A stretch of DNA of 64,000 nucleotides, from NCBI GenBank assembly GCA_026182355.1, contig JAPFBL010000164.1, positions 558,001 through 622,000 of the forward strand, written 5' to 3'. The position numbers were made by a program, and so were the translations under genes. Shown one piece after another: positions 43,431 to 54,169 of this stretch. The notes beneath the pieces were generated by a model. That model did not search any database. It was not told the DNA's origin and saw nothing but the letters and a program-made list of their open reading frames with translations. Numbering within the stretch: the stretch's first letter is position 1; every line of letters begins with the position of its first letter. The stretch is from Hermatobates lingyangjiaoensis. Lineage: Eukaryota; Arthropoda; Insecta; Hemiptera; Hermatobatidae.

Positions 43431-43584
43431 GGCACAAATATCTTGTTCTAATGCGATAAATGTCGATTAAACTTATTATTATGATAAAAATCTGTCATAC
43501 CTTGTGAATCATTGTTGTAGAGGCCCAACTGGACTCATACTTTGTACATCTTAAGTGGAGCTAATAATAGTCGAAAGACCCTAT

Positions 43585-43672
43585 TAAAGGTTTTAAATAA
43601 AACCTAATACGTTTAATTAAACCCTATTAAGAGAGTTTAATTTCAACCTGAAGAACTGAAAGAGTCCTGATA
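43585..43672 (+). mobile_element. Family G relic
   Basis: AAAGGTTTTAAATAAAACC, then AATACGTTTAATT in place of GAAACGTC, then an AGAGAGTTTAATTTCAACCT tail. Confidence 0.5.
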
Positions 43673-43679
43673 ATATTAT

Positions 43680-44760
43680 TTTGTTTCTACTTCAACGTCA
43701 ATATTTTTATCAAGATATATTTAACGAAAAATATATACATTATCATTTGGTCAGTTTTTCAGGTTCAAATATATATAGCATAGGACCTGAAGTTTTTATT
43801 CTGAGGTAATTTGATTAAGATAAATTAACTGGAAATCATTCAGAATGTGTCACCATACATGTGTTCACTCGAATTGTATGTCACCATAAATTTAAACTAT
43901 TTGAGAAATTAATTAAAAATTTTGTGTGAATCATTTTGAAAATTCTTTAAAAAAAGAATAATATTTAATGGTATTTTAAATTAAATAAATTATTAGATAT
44001 GTAAAGATACTAACGGAAGAACAAAAGGAGTTTGAGAACAATTGTAAAACGCTTTCACATTACCATATTATATTTCAATGACTTTTTTGTTTAAATAGTT
44101 ACAATCTTACTGTAAATACTTTTAAATAGCTGTATTTTGAGGTTACTGCAAATAGAAGTTTGACAGAATATATAGCGTACCCTCCTTTACCCTTGATGAC
44201 GTCATTTCCCCCACCCTTTTTAAAAACTACACGAAGTTCTGAGTAGGCAATATTAAAGGAGGAAGATGGCATGCGTATATAGTTTTCAATCACAGAGAAC
44301 GATAATATCAAAAAAGTTAACTCAAGTCATGCACCTGAAGCAATGACAGTAAATAGGGAAAGTTCTGAGAGGGCCTGATTGGAGTTAATATGGTAAAGAT
44401 GTATAGTATCTAAGGTCAGATGGGAATTTCAGGGTTATGGGTGTCTCTGAAGAAAGGATATTCAACAACTAAAACCTAAGACAACCTGATTGCAAGGGAA
44501 AGGTGAGACAGGAGTATAGGTCAAATCAAAGGATAATATCACCAAGAAGTCTGATATCCTGGAAGTCTGAAGGAAGAAATGTAAATGAAGCAAACCTGTG
44601 ACTGATTGACTTGGGGAGAAACATGGAACATAACTATGTTTTTATAAAGTAAGCTCCCTTCGTGTACTATAGTATCTGTTATTCTAGAATTGGCGAGTGG
44701 ACAATCAGGTGAATATGATAATTGTTTCCGGTAAAAATTATTATTAGACTAAGAAAACAT
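43680..44760. other. No gene recognised
   Basis: AT-rich, less so at 44330..44640, where no long frame survives. Confidence 0.35.
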
Positions 44761-44764
44761 TAGG

Positions 44765-45119
44765 AGCACTTTATCCAGTGTCAAAGTGATCGCCTCTGGA
44801 CAGATAGGTCAGGAGTTCAACGTCCACTCTGGCCCTCGATTTATTCACATGGAAGGTAAATAAATCTGAGCACGTTGTCCCTCGGAGAGGACGTCAAGCC
44901 GTCGGTCTCAAGTCTGTTCGATGTAAAGTACTCGTTAAAGATCCCTACTCTAAAAACACTTGAGTTCAAGAAAATATAGGGCACCCAATGTAGACTTTTC
45001 ATTGTGTAGTATCACAAAGGGCCAATGATTTATATGAAAAAAACTTATACAAAATTGAAAAAGTTTTTAATTGGCTTATGTGTGTACTCTTGTAAGAATG
45101 CCTCTGCAACCTAACCTTA
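44765..45119 (+). mobile_element. tRNA-derived SINE, type A tail
   Basis: Decayed A-box region, GTGATCGCCTCTGG, B-box region GGAGTTCAACGTCCAC, a full body (GTACTCGTTAAAGATCCCTA) and tail GCCTCTGCAACCTAACCTTA with a small insertion near 45040. Confidence 0.85.
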
Positions 45120-45124
45120 CATCA

Positions 45125-45835
45125 ATTATAATTGCTTAGGTTCGGCTGCTCGGTTCTTGAAACTGAACTGGCCATAGCCGAGCTTCAAATTTAGGACAGC
45201 GCTGAATCTCTAAAAGTAATAATCTGCCAGTTTGAGTTTTGGTGGTATAAGCATTAAATTTTAGTATAATAGTGATAATTTAATCTAAATTTAGACGTAG
45301 ATAATAACATTTTTTGTCCTGACTTAGCATTAACATGTAGTGAATCTTGTTCCAAAGTGTCTAGCCTAACTACCTCTTGAAGGAATTTATAGCTTCATCA
45401 TTACAATTTTAAAAAGTTGGTTACTAATTTATTGAAGTAACAAGTAAATCTGGTTTTATTGAATGGTAAGAATAAGCACCAGCAGGGGGTCAATTACGTA
45501 AGCTGTTGGGGCCCCAAGGACCACTCGACCATTGACAAGTCTTACTGGAGAGCACTCAGTGAGGTCTCCTCTCATAGCACTCTGGCGCAATCAATCCCAT
45601 ACCCCCTGGGTGGTCGCCCTCGCCATAAATAACACCCTCACACCCACCTTTCCTTCTTTTGCTTTTGTTCAACTACTGTCTTTCTTATCGCTATCAACGC
45701 TTAAGTCTTCCGCTCAATCAGCAACACAACTCCACTTAGGCAAAAGTCTTCAATACTAAACAAACACACATGAATATAATTATTATATATAAATGAATTA
45801 TAAACACTATATATATATATATATTATATATATAT
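45125..45835. other. No named feature; GC-richer block
   Basis: 45480..45740 is clearly GC-richer (GGGGTCAATTACGTAAGCTG, GGGTGGTCGCCCTCGCC). Possibly a piece of a retroelement leader; no coding match. Confidence 0.3.
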
Positions 45836-45930
45836 ACTAGATTCACAAAAAGAACCCACATAAAAGAAATCACAGAAACTCACTACTAAACTTCGATTAC
45901 CTTGTCATCAGGAAGATAATGAACAAGTGA
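45836..45930 (-). mobile_element. Decayed family B-like solo arm
   Basis: The minus strand has CTGATGA, CAAGGTAATC, GAAGTTTAGTAGTGAG next to (TA)n. GAAA is changed to GAAG. It resembles the copy at 50554, and both lack a good stem II. Confidence 0.5.
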
Positions 45931-46009
45931 CATGATCATTCAAAGTAGACAGTTTTTGCTGAAATCCACAGACTGTTTTCTTTGTAAAATTATCTCTAAT
46001 GTAATACTA

Positions 46010-46165
46010 AGTTTTTTTGGTTCATAATTTTATACCTCTGCTTATGAAAAAGTTTTTAAATATTAACTGAAACGTTGGCAATGAGACTTTAATTTGAACC
46101 TGAAGGACTGACCGAGTACTGAAAAACTTTAATTTTGTTATATATATATATATATATATATATAT
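46010..46165 (+). mobile_element. Family G relic with (TA)n end
   Basis: CTGCTTATGAAAAAGTTTTT, TATTAACTGAAACGTTGGCA and AATTTGAACCTGAAGGACTG keep the family G order, including the TATGAAAAA core, ACGT and GGCA. Confidence 0.6.
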
Positions 46166-46369
46166 AATGTTTCACGCACACTGCAGCTACTAGGTGACCA
46201 ACCACCAGCTACTCACCAAGCCAACAGCCAGTCACCGCCCAGTATTCAGACCAGCAACAACTAAGGATATGCATATGAGACAAAATGCCGTAGGGAAGAA
46301 TCAAAATGAAGAAAAATAAGCTCTGATGCCTTCTAAACTATCTTGTCAGAGAGCTACCACAAATAATAT

Positions 46370-46709
46370 ATATATGAGCCGTATTATTTTGAAAGTGGCC
46401 TAATTCCATTTATCCAAAAAAATTGTATGCTATGTGCTAATTTCCAAATAGATTACAGTATTTACGTATATCAATTTACCTTTGTAGATAACAGCATGTA
46501 ATTGTAAAAGCAGTAAACTTTATGTATAAAACTAAGCTAAATTTTAGTTTTGTGGAAGGGAACAGAATAGTTGATAGGCGAGATCAAGAACTCGACGAAC
46601 GTACTTCTCTGGTATTAATTCTTGCTACAAACGCAAAACCCTTAAATTTCTAGATTTATAACCCTAAGATGGACATTAGGCCACTTTCAAAATTAAGCGT
46701 CATATATAG
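46370..46709. mobile_element. Candidate DNA element with terminal inverted repeats
   Basis: ATTTTGAAAGTGGCCTAAT (46386-46404) has its exact complement at 46675-46693. Imperfect pairing extends outwards through TATATGAGCCGTATT and the complement of TTAAGCGTCATATA. No transposase frame lies inside, so it is non-autonomous if real. No clear target duplication; superfamily unknown. Confidence 0.55.
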
Positions 46710-46794
46710 TACTTAGTATGTCTGTGTGTGTAGTATTGTATGTCCTGCGTAGTTGGTCCACATCAGGTTACTAGTATATTGTTAATATCAAATT

Positions 46795-47040
46795 TACTAT
46801 AATGGATAAGAATAACATCTATGTATATTTAAAAGGCAAGTAAACATTATGGTATAAACTAAGCTAAAATTTTAGTTTTGTGGAAGGGGAACAGGAAAGC
46901 AGGAAGGGCGAGTGTCAAGACTCCCGATCGAACGAACTTCTCTGAGGTACTTTCTTCCTTTCTCACAAACTGAAAATTATTTTTTAATATTATTAACCCT
47001 AAAGATGACATTGAACTCATTATTTTCAAAATTTATACAA
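46795..47040 (+). repeat. Diverged second copy of the 46370 element interior
   Basis: TTAGTTTTGTGGAAGGGGAA, CGAACGAACTTCTCTGAGGT and AACCCTAAAGATGACATTGA match the interior and right side of 46370..46709. Confidence 0.65.
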
Positions 47041-47249
47041 AGACAGTTGTGTTTGGTTTTAGAATTGTGATTCCTTCAACTAGTTGGTCAACCATGAGTT
47101 CAGTACCGAGGTCTTTCTTGGAAGCCTCCGCTGACTGATCAAGAGTCAGATAACATGGTCGCAGTATTCCTAATGTAACATTCCTAAATGTTCAAGGCTT
47201 CACAGTTCTCTGTCAAGTGTATTAGTACACTAGGTGACTAAGTGTACTA

Positions 47250-47900
47250 GTGTACCCCCCCCCTCAATGTGCCTTTACCTTGTCGTGGTGGGGGGGGGGG
47301 GGGCTTAACATGCATGGGTGATTGTTTCCTCGTGGCATGAACAAAGAAAGGCACAACCGGGCGAATGGTTAAACTCAGTTGGCGTCCGCGAGTGGAGAGT
47401 CCGCTAGATCACACGCTGGCTTAGGAGGCTGTCCGTCCTTATCAGTCTAGAGTGGCTTCAGCCTGTCTTTTTTTAAAACTTTCTCTTCACTGCGAGGCTT
47501 GGTGGGGCGAGCTGTCAGGATAGGACGAGTGGAAGGTCTGCTCGTTTGGTCTACAGCCTAGGAAGTCGCCCGCTCCTTCTAGCTCGTTTTTTGAAAACTG
47601 CATGTCTTTTCTTTTTCAAGTTTTCTTTTCTCATTCACTGCTGTTCCATGACAGCTGCTTTATTTAAAGACACTGTCTTCTTAGACTGGCACCCAGGGGT
47701 CGAAAACCCGTTGGGTCGTGTCCTGGTTTGAGTGCTACTGGCGTCTGTCTCTTTGATCATTCCCGCCAGCGCTTGTCTTTCTTAAGACTTTTTCACCCTT
47801 CAATGGGAATTAGTAGCTTTTGTTACCCATAAGGCATAAGATCTATGTAAACTTGCTTATCTGTGGCCGCTTGTCTGTGACATACGTAAGTTTGTTTAGC
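47250..47900 (+). other. GC-rich block with poly-C and poly-G, probable retroelement leader
   Basis: Starts with runs of C (47256) and G (47289..47303) around GTGCCTTTACCTTGTCGTGG, then AAAGGCACAACCGGGCGAAT and CAGTTGGCGTCCGCGAGTGG. It stands out sharply from its AT-rich surroundings. Such sequence resembles leaders of non-LTR elements, but I found no ORF that belongs to it. Confidence 0.35.
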
Positions 47901-48074
47901 CATTCTAGGTATGCGTAGCCTTTGTATCCTACTCCTTCCTCTTTCTGTTATCTTTCTCTTCTATCTCTTACCCACTCTCATACTTGCCTATTTCTTCCTA
48001 TCATTCATGGCTTCCAATTTTCTCTCTTCCATTGTTTCTTTCATTTTTCAGCTGCTGTTTTAGACTGCTGCTGC

Positions 48075-48130
48075 TCCGGAGAGCACTTCTACCTGATAAC
48101 AACGCCTCTCGAAATATACAATAGTACTGA
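48075..48130 (+). mobile_element. Decayed PLE-like module
   Basis: CTGATAA (48093), AACGCCTCTC, GAAATATACAATAGT keeps the module spacing, but stem II does not pair. Confidence 0.35.
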
Positions 48131-48164
48131 GTCTTCTATGCCTATGTTTATGTTTTTCTATTTT

Positions 48165-48960
48165 CATTATTGAGTTCTATATATAAAAAAAGGAAGTGTG
48201 TTTAGTCAGTTACATTATGTGTTCATTTCTCAATGTTTTTAAGTGCTTTTTCCTTTTCAAGTAATATAAAATTGATTTATAATATATAATTTCTTGATAT
48301 ATCCGGTTTTCTCGTACATCTCATTTTTTGTGGGGCTAGTTCCAACTAGGGCACGATACCGTTGGTGTAGTGTGAAGCAAGTGAATAAACGAGTGTTGAT
48401 GAAACTACCAGTTTATCTTAATAGAAAGTGTTATTATCGTAGGCAATGTATGACACAGTCGGTATTGTTTGTCTATTAGATTGTATCAGAAAACTGAGAC
48501 TAGTCAAACTTACTAGGTGGTTATGAAGCAACAATTCGAGTTCTTAGGCTGAATAAAGAAGGCAACACAAAATGAAAACATCATTCAAATCTGCTCCAAG
48601 CATGATACATAGCTATACACACAGAGGTTATATATGAGAAATGAGATAAACGACATGTCTTGCCATATCCTCAAGCCAGAGGTCCCTACACTATCACTAT
48701 TAATCATGCATATTACATCACAAAAATCATTTCGTTCTTCCAACGTGCTAATTTTCGCTAAAATTAATTCATTTTTACTTCTACTTAAAAACTTTAGAAA
48801 AAAGGTTAAGTTTGTTCATTGGCCAAAGGTAACGGTTTTGCTAATACTCAAGTCTAATCGGTAATGAGCTCAGTCCTGAGAAAATATTTTCTGGTAAGGG
48901 CACCTTTAGTATGACTGATTCCATAAATGTATAGGGCTTTGCCTCTAAGTAAAATACCTT
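48165..48960. other. No gene recognised
   Basis: AT-rich; short frames only. Confidence 0.35.
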
Positions 48961-48965
48961 TCAGA

Positions 48966-49202
48966 TCAGAGGTAGTAATAACAAAGTAGGTTCCAAGGTA
49001 GCTCGGCGTCCAGAAAATCATTTATGCTGTAAAAATCTACCAATTTGCTGATGTCAACACCAATTGTGGGCTTATTAGGGTTATTCATATATCTTTGTAC
49101 ATTATTTATTACAGTATATATAAGGTTTTCGAAGACATTTTCTACGTCTTCACTGATTAGGACTTCCTTTGAGGCAGACGAGTATTTTCCTCTTGTAATC
49201 AC
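48966..49202 (-). other. Open frame of unknown origin abutting (TA)n(GT)n
   Basis: A 78-codon minus-strand frame: KEVLISEDVENVFENLIYTV, INNVQRYMNNPNKP, GVDISKLVDFYSIND. Composition is protein-like and, unlike most frames here, not repeat-driven. It begins directly beside a microsatellite, as the PLE fragments do, so it may be another element piece. I do not recognise it. Confidence 0.3.
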
Positions 49203-49229
49203 TCCTGGTTGTAAGACTTATCTTACTTG

Positions 49230-49230
<1 letters not shown>

Positions 49231-49295
<65 letters not shown>

Positions 49296-49435
49296 TGTGG
49301 TGTGTATGTGTGTGAATGTGTGTGTGCGTGTGAGTATGTGAATGTGTGTGTGTGCGTGTGAGTGTGTGTGTGTGTGGTGTGTGTGTGTGTGTGTATGTGT
49401 GTTTGTGTGTCTGTGTGTGTTTGTGTCTATGTAAC
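49231..49435. repeat. Compound (TA)n(GT)n microsatellite
   Basis: About 20 bp of TA then about 180 bp of interrupted GT. Confidence 0.95.
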
Positions 49436-49439
49436 AAGT

Positions 49440-50195
49440 CTTTAAAACCCATAAATAATGTTTAATTTATTAGTGAGTCATCTTTTGATAAAAGACAAAA
49501 TTTATACTTTATGATACAAATGCTATTGCGAGTCAACAGGAAAAATTCAGAAGGAATTTTAATCAACTAGTGTAGTTTAAATTTCAACACGCTATAGAAT
49601 ACTTTTCCTCCCTTAAATTAATCAAGCTAATATCACCTCCTTTACTCTCTGGGGTGAATTCTTACTTTTAATTGTCTAATTAACATACATATGTTGTGAA
49701 AATAACATATGCAAATATAAATGGTCAATAAAGAAATAAACATAATACCTCTTAGCCTGCATTATATTCAAGGTTAAAGTTCAAACATACGTATGTATAA
49801 TAACCCTAAGAAAATATTACTAAATTTATTTTTTCTTTAGTTTCTCAGTTATGAAATTATATTAAATGAATTTATATCATTAGTAGCATGGGTATTCTTA
49901 TATTTATAATTGTTCCAATTATTTTAAATATATAGAGAAAATAGTAGATAATGTAAATAAAAAAGGACACAAACACACTTCGTCAAATACACACACGAAC
50001 ACACTCACTCACACACACTCACAAAGCACTGTCTCACTCACTAATAAATTAGGGAAAGAAGACCATGATCTCTCAACAAAATTAGAACTTGACAAAGTTA
50101 ATATTGAGCCAAAATATCTTCGTTTCATTTTTGAACATATATATTCATATATAAGAAATATTTTAGTCTTTTCCCCATTTTATTATTATTCTTAT
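49440..50195. other. No gene recognised
   Basis: AT-rich; a short ACACAC tract near 49990..50030. Confidence 0.4.
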
Positions 50196-50199
50196 ATAA

Positions 50200-50262
50200 C
50201 AAAGATCTTAGTCTTTTTTCCCATTTATTATTGTGGTTTGAACATATATATATATATATATA
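50200..50262 (+). mobile_element. Family A end fragment plus (TA)n
   Basis: AAAGATCTTAGTC, TTTTTTCCCATTTATTATTG and TGGTTTGAACA match the distal half of the family A arm, starting inside the module. Confidence 0.7.
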
Positions 50263-50409
50263 ATATCGGTATATATTGGTATATTACAAGCATATGTTAC
50301 CTACTACAATAAGGAAAAGGTAGTCCTTCAGGAGTGGTTCGAATCCGTTTTTGAACATGAAAATTGGTCCACGTTGAAAGCAGAATATTTTGATCATTTA
50401 TCGAATAAA

Positions 50410-50410
50410 G

Positions 50411-50441
<31 letters not shown>

Positions 50442-50545
50442 AGATTTCACATAAATACGTGAAATAACAATCAATGATCAAACCACAATGATCAGTTGGG
50501 TTTTCACTATAACGAAGACCACTTATACGGTTGAAAGATCTTAGT
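50410..50545. mobile_element. Family A inverted pair, shortened
   Basis: After (TA)n, the left arm ends at GATCAAACCACAATGATC. The right arm has a damaged core (CTATAACGA), then AGACCACTTATACGGTT and GAAAGATCTTAGTG. Confidence 0.75.
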
Positions 50546-50640
50546 GTTTTTTTCTGATGACAAGGACATCGAAATATAGTAGTGAGTTTCTGTTTCATTT
50601 CTGAGTGTTCTTTGTGTCTATATAGTTTATATAAATATAT
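50546..50640 (+). mobile_element. Family B-like solo arm fused to family A
   Basis: CTGATGA (50554), CAAGGACATC, GAAATATAGTAGTGAG and the tail TGAGTGTTCTTTGTGTCTAT. It joins directly to a family A arm without (TA)n, so it is a composite. Stem II is weak. Confidence 0.55.
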
Positions 50641-50644
50641 ACAT

Positions 50645-51570
50645 ATAAGTTACACAACCCTTATGCATAGATTAAATATATTGTGTGTGTATACTCATAT
50701 ACGTTTAACTCTTTTGAAATCCTTTAGTTTATTTATAATAACAAGATTTCATAATAAATCATATAATGAAAATTCACGGCTGAATATAGTATAAATTCAC
50801 ATATAGTTTGAGGTTTAGTGACTGAGTACTTGTTTAAAAAGTAAGTAGGAAATGCATAGTATATTAAAATAGACTAAATGATTATCTACCATACAAGGAT
50901 AGATAAACTGTATCTTTTGAATCACACATAGCTATGGATACGGGCTACCTTCCTAGTACATGGAAATCCGCTATACTAAGAAAAACCTGGTATGGATAGT
51001 AAGTAGACGTCAATGGTATTCATGAGTTTCTACTATGAATTGCATGACTAAACTACATTTCAAAACCGTACTCAACTGTGGATGTCAAGTATTAATCTAG
51101 AACATTTTCATTGAATGCTCAAACTACCTACTATTTGGAATTCAATTATTCTAGGTTAAAAGAAGAATGGATAATATGTAAACATGGTTTAATTAAATTT
51201 GAATTAATTGAATTCAAAAATACATTATCAAATTTGTATCCATGAACAAACATCACATTCCAAGTACATGAAAGTGTTTATACCCACATAACCCATGCTG
51301 GGGTCCTAAACAACAGTCGGCTCACAGATGGTCTATTCACTGTACAAGGTGTGGCGAAGCCATGATTTTTAAGGCACAGACAGCACTATACATGGGCACC
51401 TCATAGACTAGGTAACACCTAAATGGGCTCGCGAATCGGACAATGTTCTATGCGTGGGCGCAGTCTATTCTAGGAGGGAGCTACTATAACTCTCAAACCA
51501 AATGCGTCTCTTTGGTATTGAGTAACTTCTAACAAGGACCACATTTTGCATATGAACTACTAATCACAGT
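50645..51570. other. No gene recognised
   Basis: 51280..51560 is GC-richer (GCTCGCGAATCGGACAATGT) without a readable frame; the rest is AT-rich. Confidence 0.3.
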
Positions 51571-51589
51571 TCAATATACTTGGTTTACT

Positions 51590-51765
51590 TATATATATAT
51601 ATATATATATATATGATCAAACCACATTGGGTTTTTGACTCTGACGAAGACCGCTTGTTACGGTTTAAAGATCTTAGTCTTGTTTTCCCATTTTCTTATT
51701 GTGGTTTGATCATTGATTGTTATTTCACGTGATTATGTGAAATCTTTATATATATATATATATAT
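51590..51765 (+). mobile_element. Family A arm between two (TA)n tracts
   Basis: A short inverted start GATCAAACCACA joins directly to TTGGGTTTTTGACT. Module at 51637..51679 with GAAA changed to TAAA. The outer hairpin TTTCACGTGATTATGTGAAA is intact at 51723..51742. Confidence 0.8.
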
Positions 51766-51823
51766 AGGTGTATAATGTAATCGAGATTCGGTCAATTTTC
51801 CAGGATCAAAGTCAAACTCTCAA

Positions 51824-51864
51824 TGCCGACGTTTCGGTTTTATTTAAAACCTTTTTCATAGGCA
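51824..51864 (-). ncRNA. Hammerhead-like module with unusual core, family G
   Basis: TGCC, TATGAAAAA, stem GGTTTT/AAAACC with an AAAT loop, GAA, palindrome ACGT, C, GGCA. Stem I pairs fully (TGCC/GGCA). Only the core differs from the other families. Confidence 0.45.
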
Positions 51865-52090
51865 GAAGTCAGAATTTTTGAATTAGAAAAATGATGAAAT
51901 TTACATTATATAAAATGAAGTAACAATAGATAGTTAGTGAACTAACATCTTAACAGGTCATAAACTTGGTAAGTCAAAGTCTGGTCCAAGTTTTTGACCA
52001 GTTAAGATGTTAGTTCACTAACTATCTATTGTTACTTCATTTTATATAATGTAAATTTCATCATTTTTCTAATTCAAAAATTCTAACTTC

Positions 52091-52131
52091 TGTCTATGAA
52101 AAAGGTTTTAAATAAAACCGAAACGTCGGCA
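52091..52131 (+). ncRNA. Hammerhead-like module with unusual core, family G
   Basis: As 51824..51864, with TGTC for TGCC, which still pairs with GGCA through a G-U pair. Confidence 0.42.
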
Positions 52132-52223
52132 TTGAGAGTTTGACTTTGATCCTGGAAAATTGACCGAATCCCGATTACATTATACACCTATTCTATCCAA
52201 CGGTTGATATATTATTGAATTTG

Positions 52224-52224
<1 letters not shown>

Positions 52225-52279
<55 letters not shown>
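52225..52279. repeat. (TA)n microsatellite
   Basis: About 54 bp of TA between family G and the PLE on the other strand. Confidence 0.95.
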
Positions 52280-52284
<5 letters not shown>

Positions 52285-52285
<1 letters not shown>

Positions 52286-52982
52286 TTACAGCTAGAGAAC
52301 ACAAGAAAAAGGACTAACACTCACGAATCTCGATAATTTCGGCGTCTTGCCGACTTCAGGAGAGAAGAAGAAAATAAAAAGGAGAAGGAATGAAGGAACG
52401 GAGACGTAAATTCGTCCACTGGCCGATACAAACAACGAAACAATGACACGCAGTGCAGCCACCTTACCAACGTGGACCAGTTTAGGCTTTAGTAAATAAA
52501 ATTATAAAAGTGATATTTAAGTAAAAGGGAGGAGAAAAGTAAAAAAGAGAAAGGAAAGGAGAAAACATAAAACTAAAATTAAACAAATAAACGAGGCTGA
52601 AAAAAAAACCAGGAAATCATCTGATTAAATTTAGACCAGGGGAATTTCTTGCACCCAAATAACCAAATGAAGGCTTCCTCAGAAGCCCTTAGAGTGGTCT
52701 GGGTGTCATGAATTGAGAGTTGTCTTAATACATGAGCCCTGAAGCAATCGTTGAAGGGAAGGTTATGGAGATTGTCATGGGTGGCAACAGGGAACTGCTT
52801 GCGTTGATCAACGGATTACCTGTGACCATTCATACGGAGGCTAAGTGACGTGGAAGTCAGGCCCACGTAGAATGAGTCACATTGTCTGCAGTCCAGACGA
52901 TAAACACAATTGCTGGATGTGCAGGAACTAGCAAAGGAGAGAGGGTATGAATGGTTGTTAGCTGTTGAGATGAAATATCTAT
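52285..52982 (-). mobile_element. 5'-truncated Penelope-like element with GIY-YIG domain and 3' ribozyme module
   Basis: The minus strand enters from (TA)n at 52982 into an open frame: CTSSNCVYRLDCRQCD, SFYVGLTSTSLSLRMNGHR (the GIY-YIG core), a TAA stop at 52818-52816, then in the same frame QFPVATHDNLHNLPFNDCF, RAHVLRQL and LRASEEAFIWLF to a stop at 52579. It aligns part by part with the PLE end at 21609..22316 but is a separate lineage. A pyrimidine-rich 3' region of about 200 bp then leads to a hammerhead-like module at 52328..52363 on the same strand and to the 3' end at (TA)n. The cysteine cluster and reverse transcriptase are absent by truncation. Nearly intact frame, so relatively young. 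Confidence 0.9.
52328..52363 (-). ncRNA. Hammerhead-like ribozyme candidate in the PLE 3' region
   Basis: TCTC, CTGAAGT (last core A is T), extra C, a GGC/GCC hairpin, GAA, ATTAT (A to T self-complementary apart from a central T-T), C, GAGA, which pairs fully with TCTC. On the coding strand and about 215 bp past the endonuclease stop. Confidence 0.58.
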
Positions 52983-53005
52983 ATATATATATATATATAT
53001 ATATC
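52982..53005. repeat. (TA)n microsatellite
   Basis: TA tract at the 5' side of the PLE. Confidence 0.95.
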
Positions 53006-53024
53006 GCGTAGAAGTTTGCTTCTC

Positions 53025-53133
53025 AACGTGAGTACTTCGCACTTCTTCCCTATGACGACGGATGTCGAAATATCGAAGTGAGTTCTGTACTGTCTTTCTG
53101 TGTTCTTTCCTATGTGTTAAAGTTTATATATAT

Positions 53134-53175
<42 letters not shown>
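53025..53175 (+). mobile_element. Family B solo arm ending in (TA)n
   Basis: CTATGA (one base shorter than CTGATGA), extra C, GAC-GGAT-GTC hairpin, GAAATATC, GAAGTGAG at 53050..53082, then the family B tail and a long (TA)n. Confidence 0.65.
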
Positions 53176-53177
<2 letters not shown>

Positions 53178-53179
53178 GA

Positions 53180-54165
53180 TACATAGATATAGCATCATCA
53201 TCATATCATCAGTATCATTAAAAAGACAACAAACGTTTCACAAAAAAACAACACATGGTTTAAGTATACTTGAAATTTAACGTATTTGAATTTTCATGAA
53301 AACCTTCTTCACTCTCCTTTTATCTTTGATACCATGAAAGAGTCTAAAAATCATAAAATCTTCCTTTCTTGGTATTTAATACATACATTTTAGTCACTTA
53401 AACATATTTCTCTTATATGTTATCATGTTACCAAATAAAGATTTAATCTAAAGACAATATCTCCTCAAATACCTAATTTTATTTGGCTCAATATTTCAGC
53501 TATTTATATGGCCCTATAAAGTTAGCATATGATCTGTATAATAACTGATTAGTTTTTCATTGCATCTTATTTTTTATTAGAATGAAGGAAAGAAACACCA
53601 ATCTAAACAAAAAAGTTTTTATGCAATGTCAACGCGCTTCGAACACATAGTGTTTAAAAATAAAAACAGTGTGTGAAATCTTTTCTGTAGAGATTTGGAG
53701 TTTCTTCCCCTCATTCTAATCATGAATAAATACTATACAATAAAATATTGCATAGTTCGTGACATCTTATTTAATAGGTAAAAACAAACGAAATTAAAAA
53801 TACTTATAAGTATTGAAATAATTTATTGTGTGATATTTATTCATAATTGGAATAATACGGCAAAATTAAATCTCTACAGAAAAGAGAATCATTGTAGTGT
53901 TGTCTTTTGTCTAAGTTAAAAGTAACTTATTATGTACATATTTTTGTTTTAATTTGTATATATTTTCAGTTTAGCTATATTTGATGGATTGAGCTATCGA
54001 CAAAGGAATAAAAAATAATATTTTGACTAGTAATGCATTTTACCTCGAATTATGTTTAGGGAATTTGATCGGTTTTGGATTTTCCTACATGCAAAACCGA
54101 ATAGCACCACTTAACAGGACCAGCAAGCAGTACTCAAAATTTTAACTCACTAACTGTGCAGTGTT
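53180..54165. other. Mostly unannotated; small family E fragment at 53625..53665
   Basis: CAACGCGCTTCGAACACATAGTG is the palindrome-and-hairpin part of the family E module on the minus strand, isolated in AT-rich DNA. Confidence 0.45.
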
Positions 54166-54169
54166 TACT

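Larger units (their letters stand above)
51766..52228. mobile_element. Family G inverted pair, best preserved
   Basis: A near-perfect inverted repeat of about 440 bp whose arms meet near 51985. Outer ends GTGTATAATGTAATCGAGAT and its complement near 52188 are followed by TTGATATATTATTGAATTTG and a long (TA)n. Both arms hold the family G module, on opposite strands. Confidence 0.88.
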
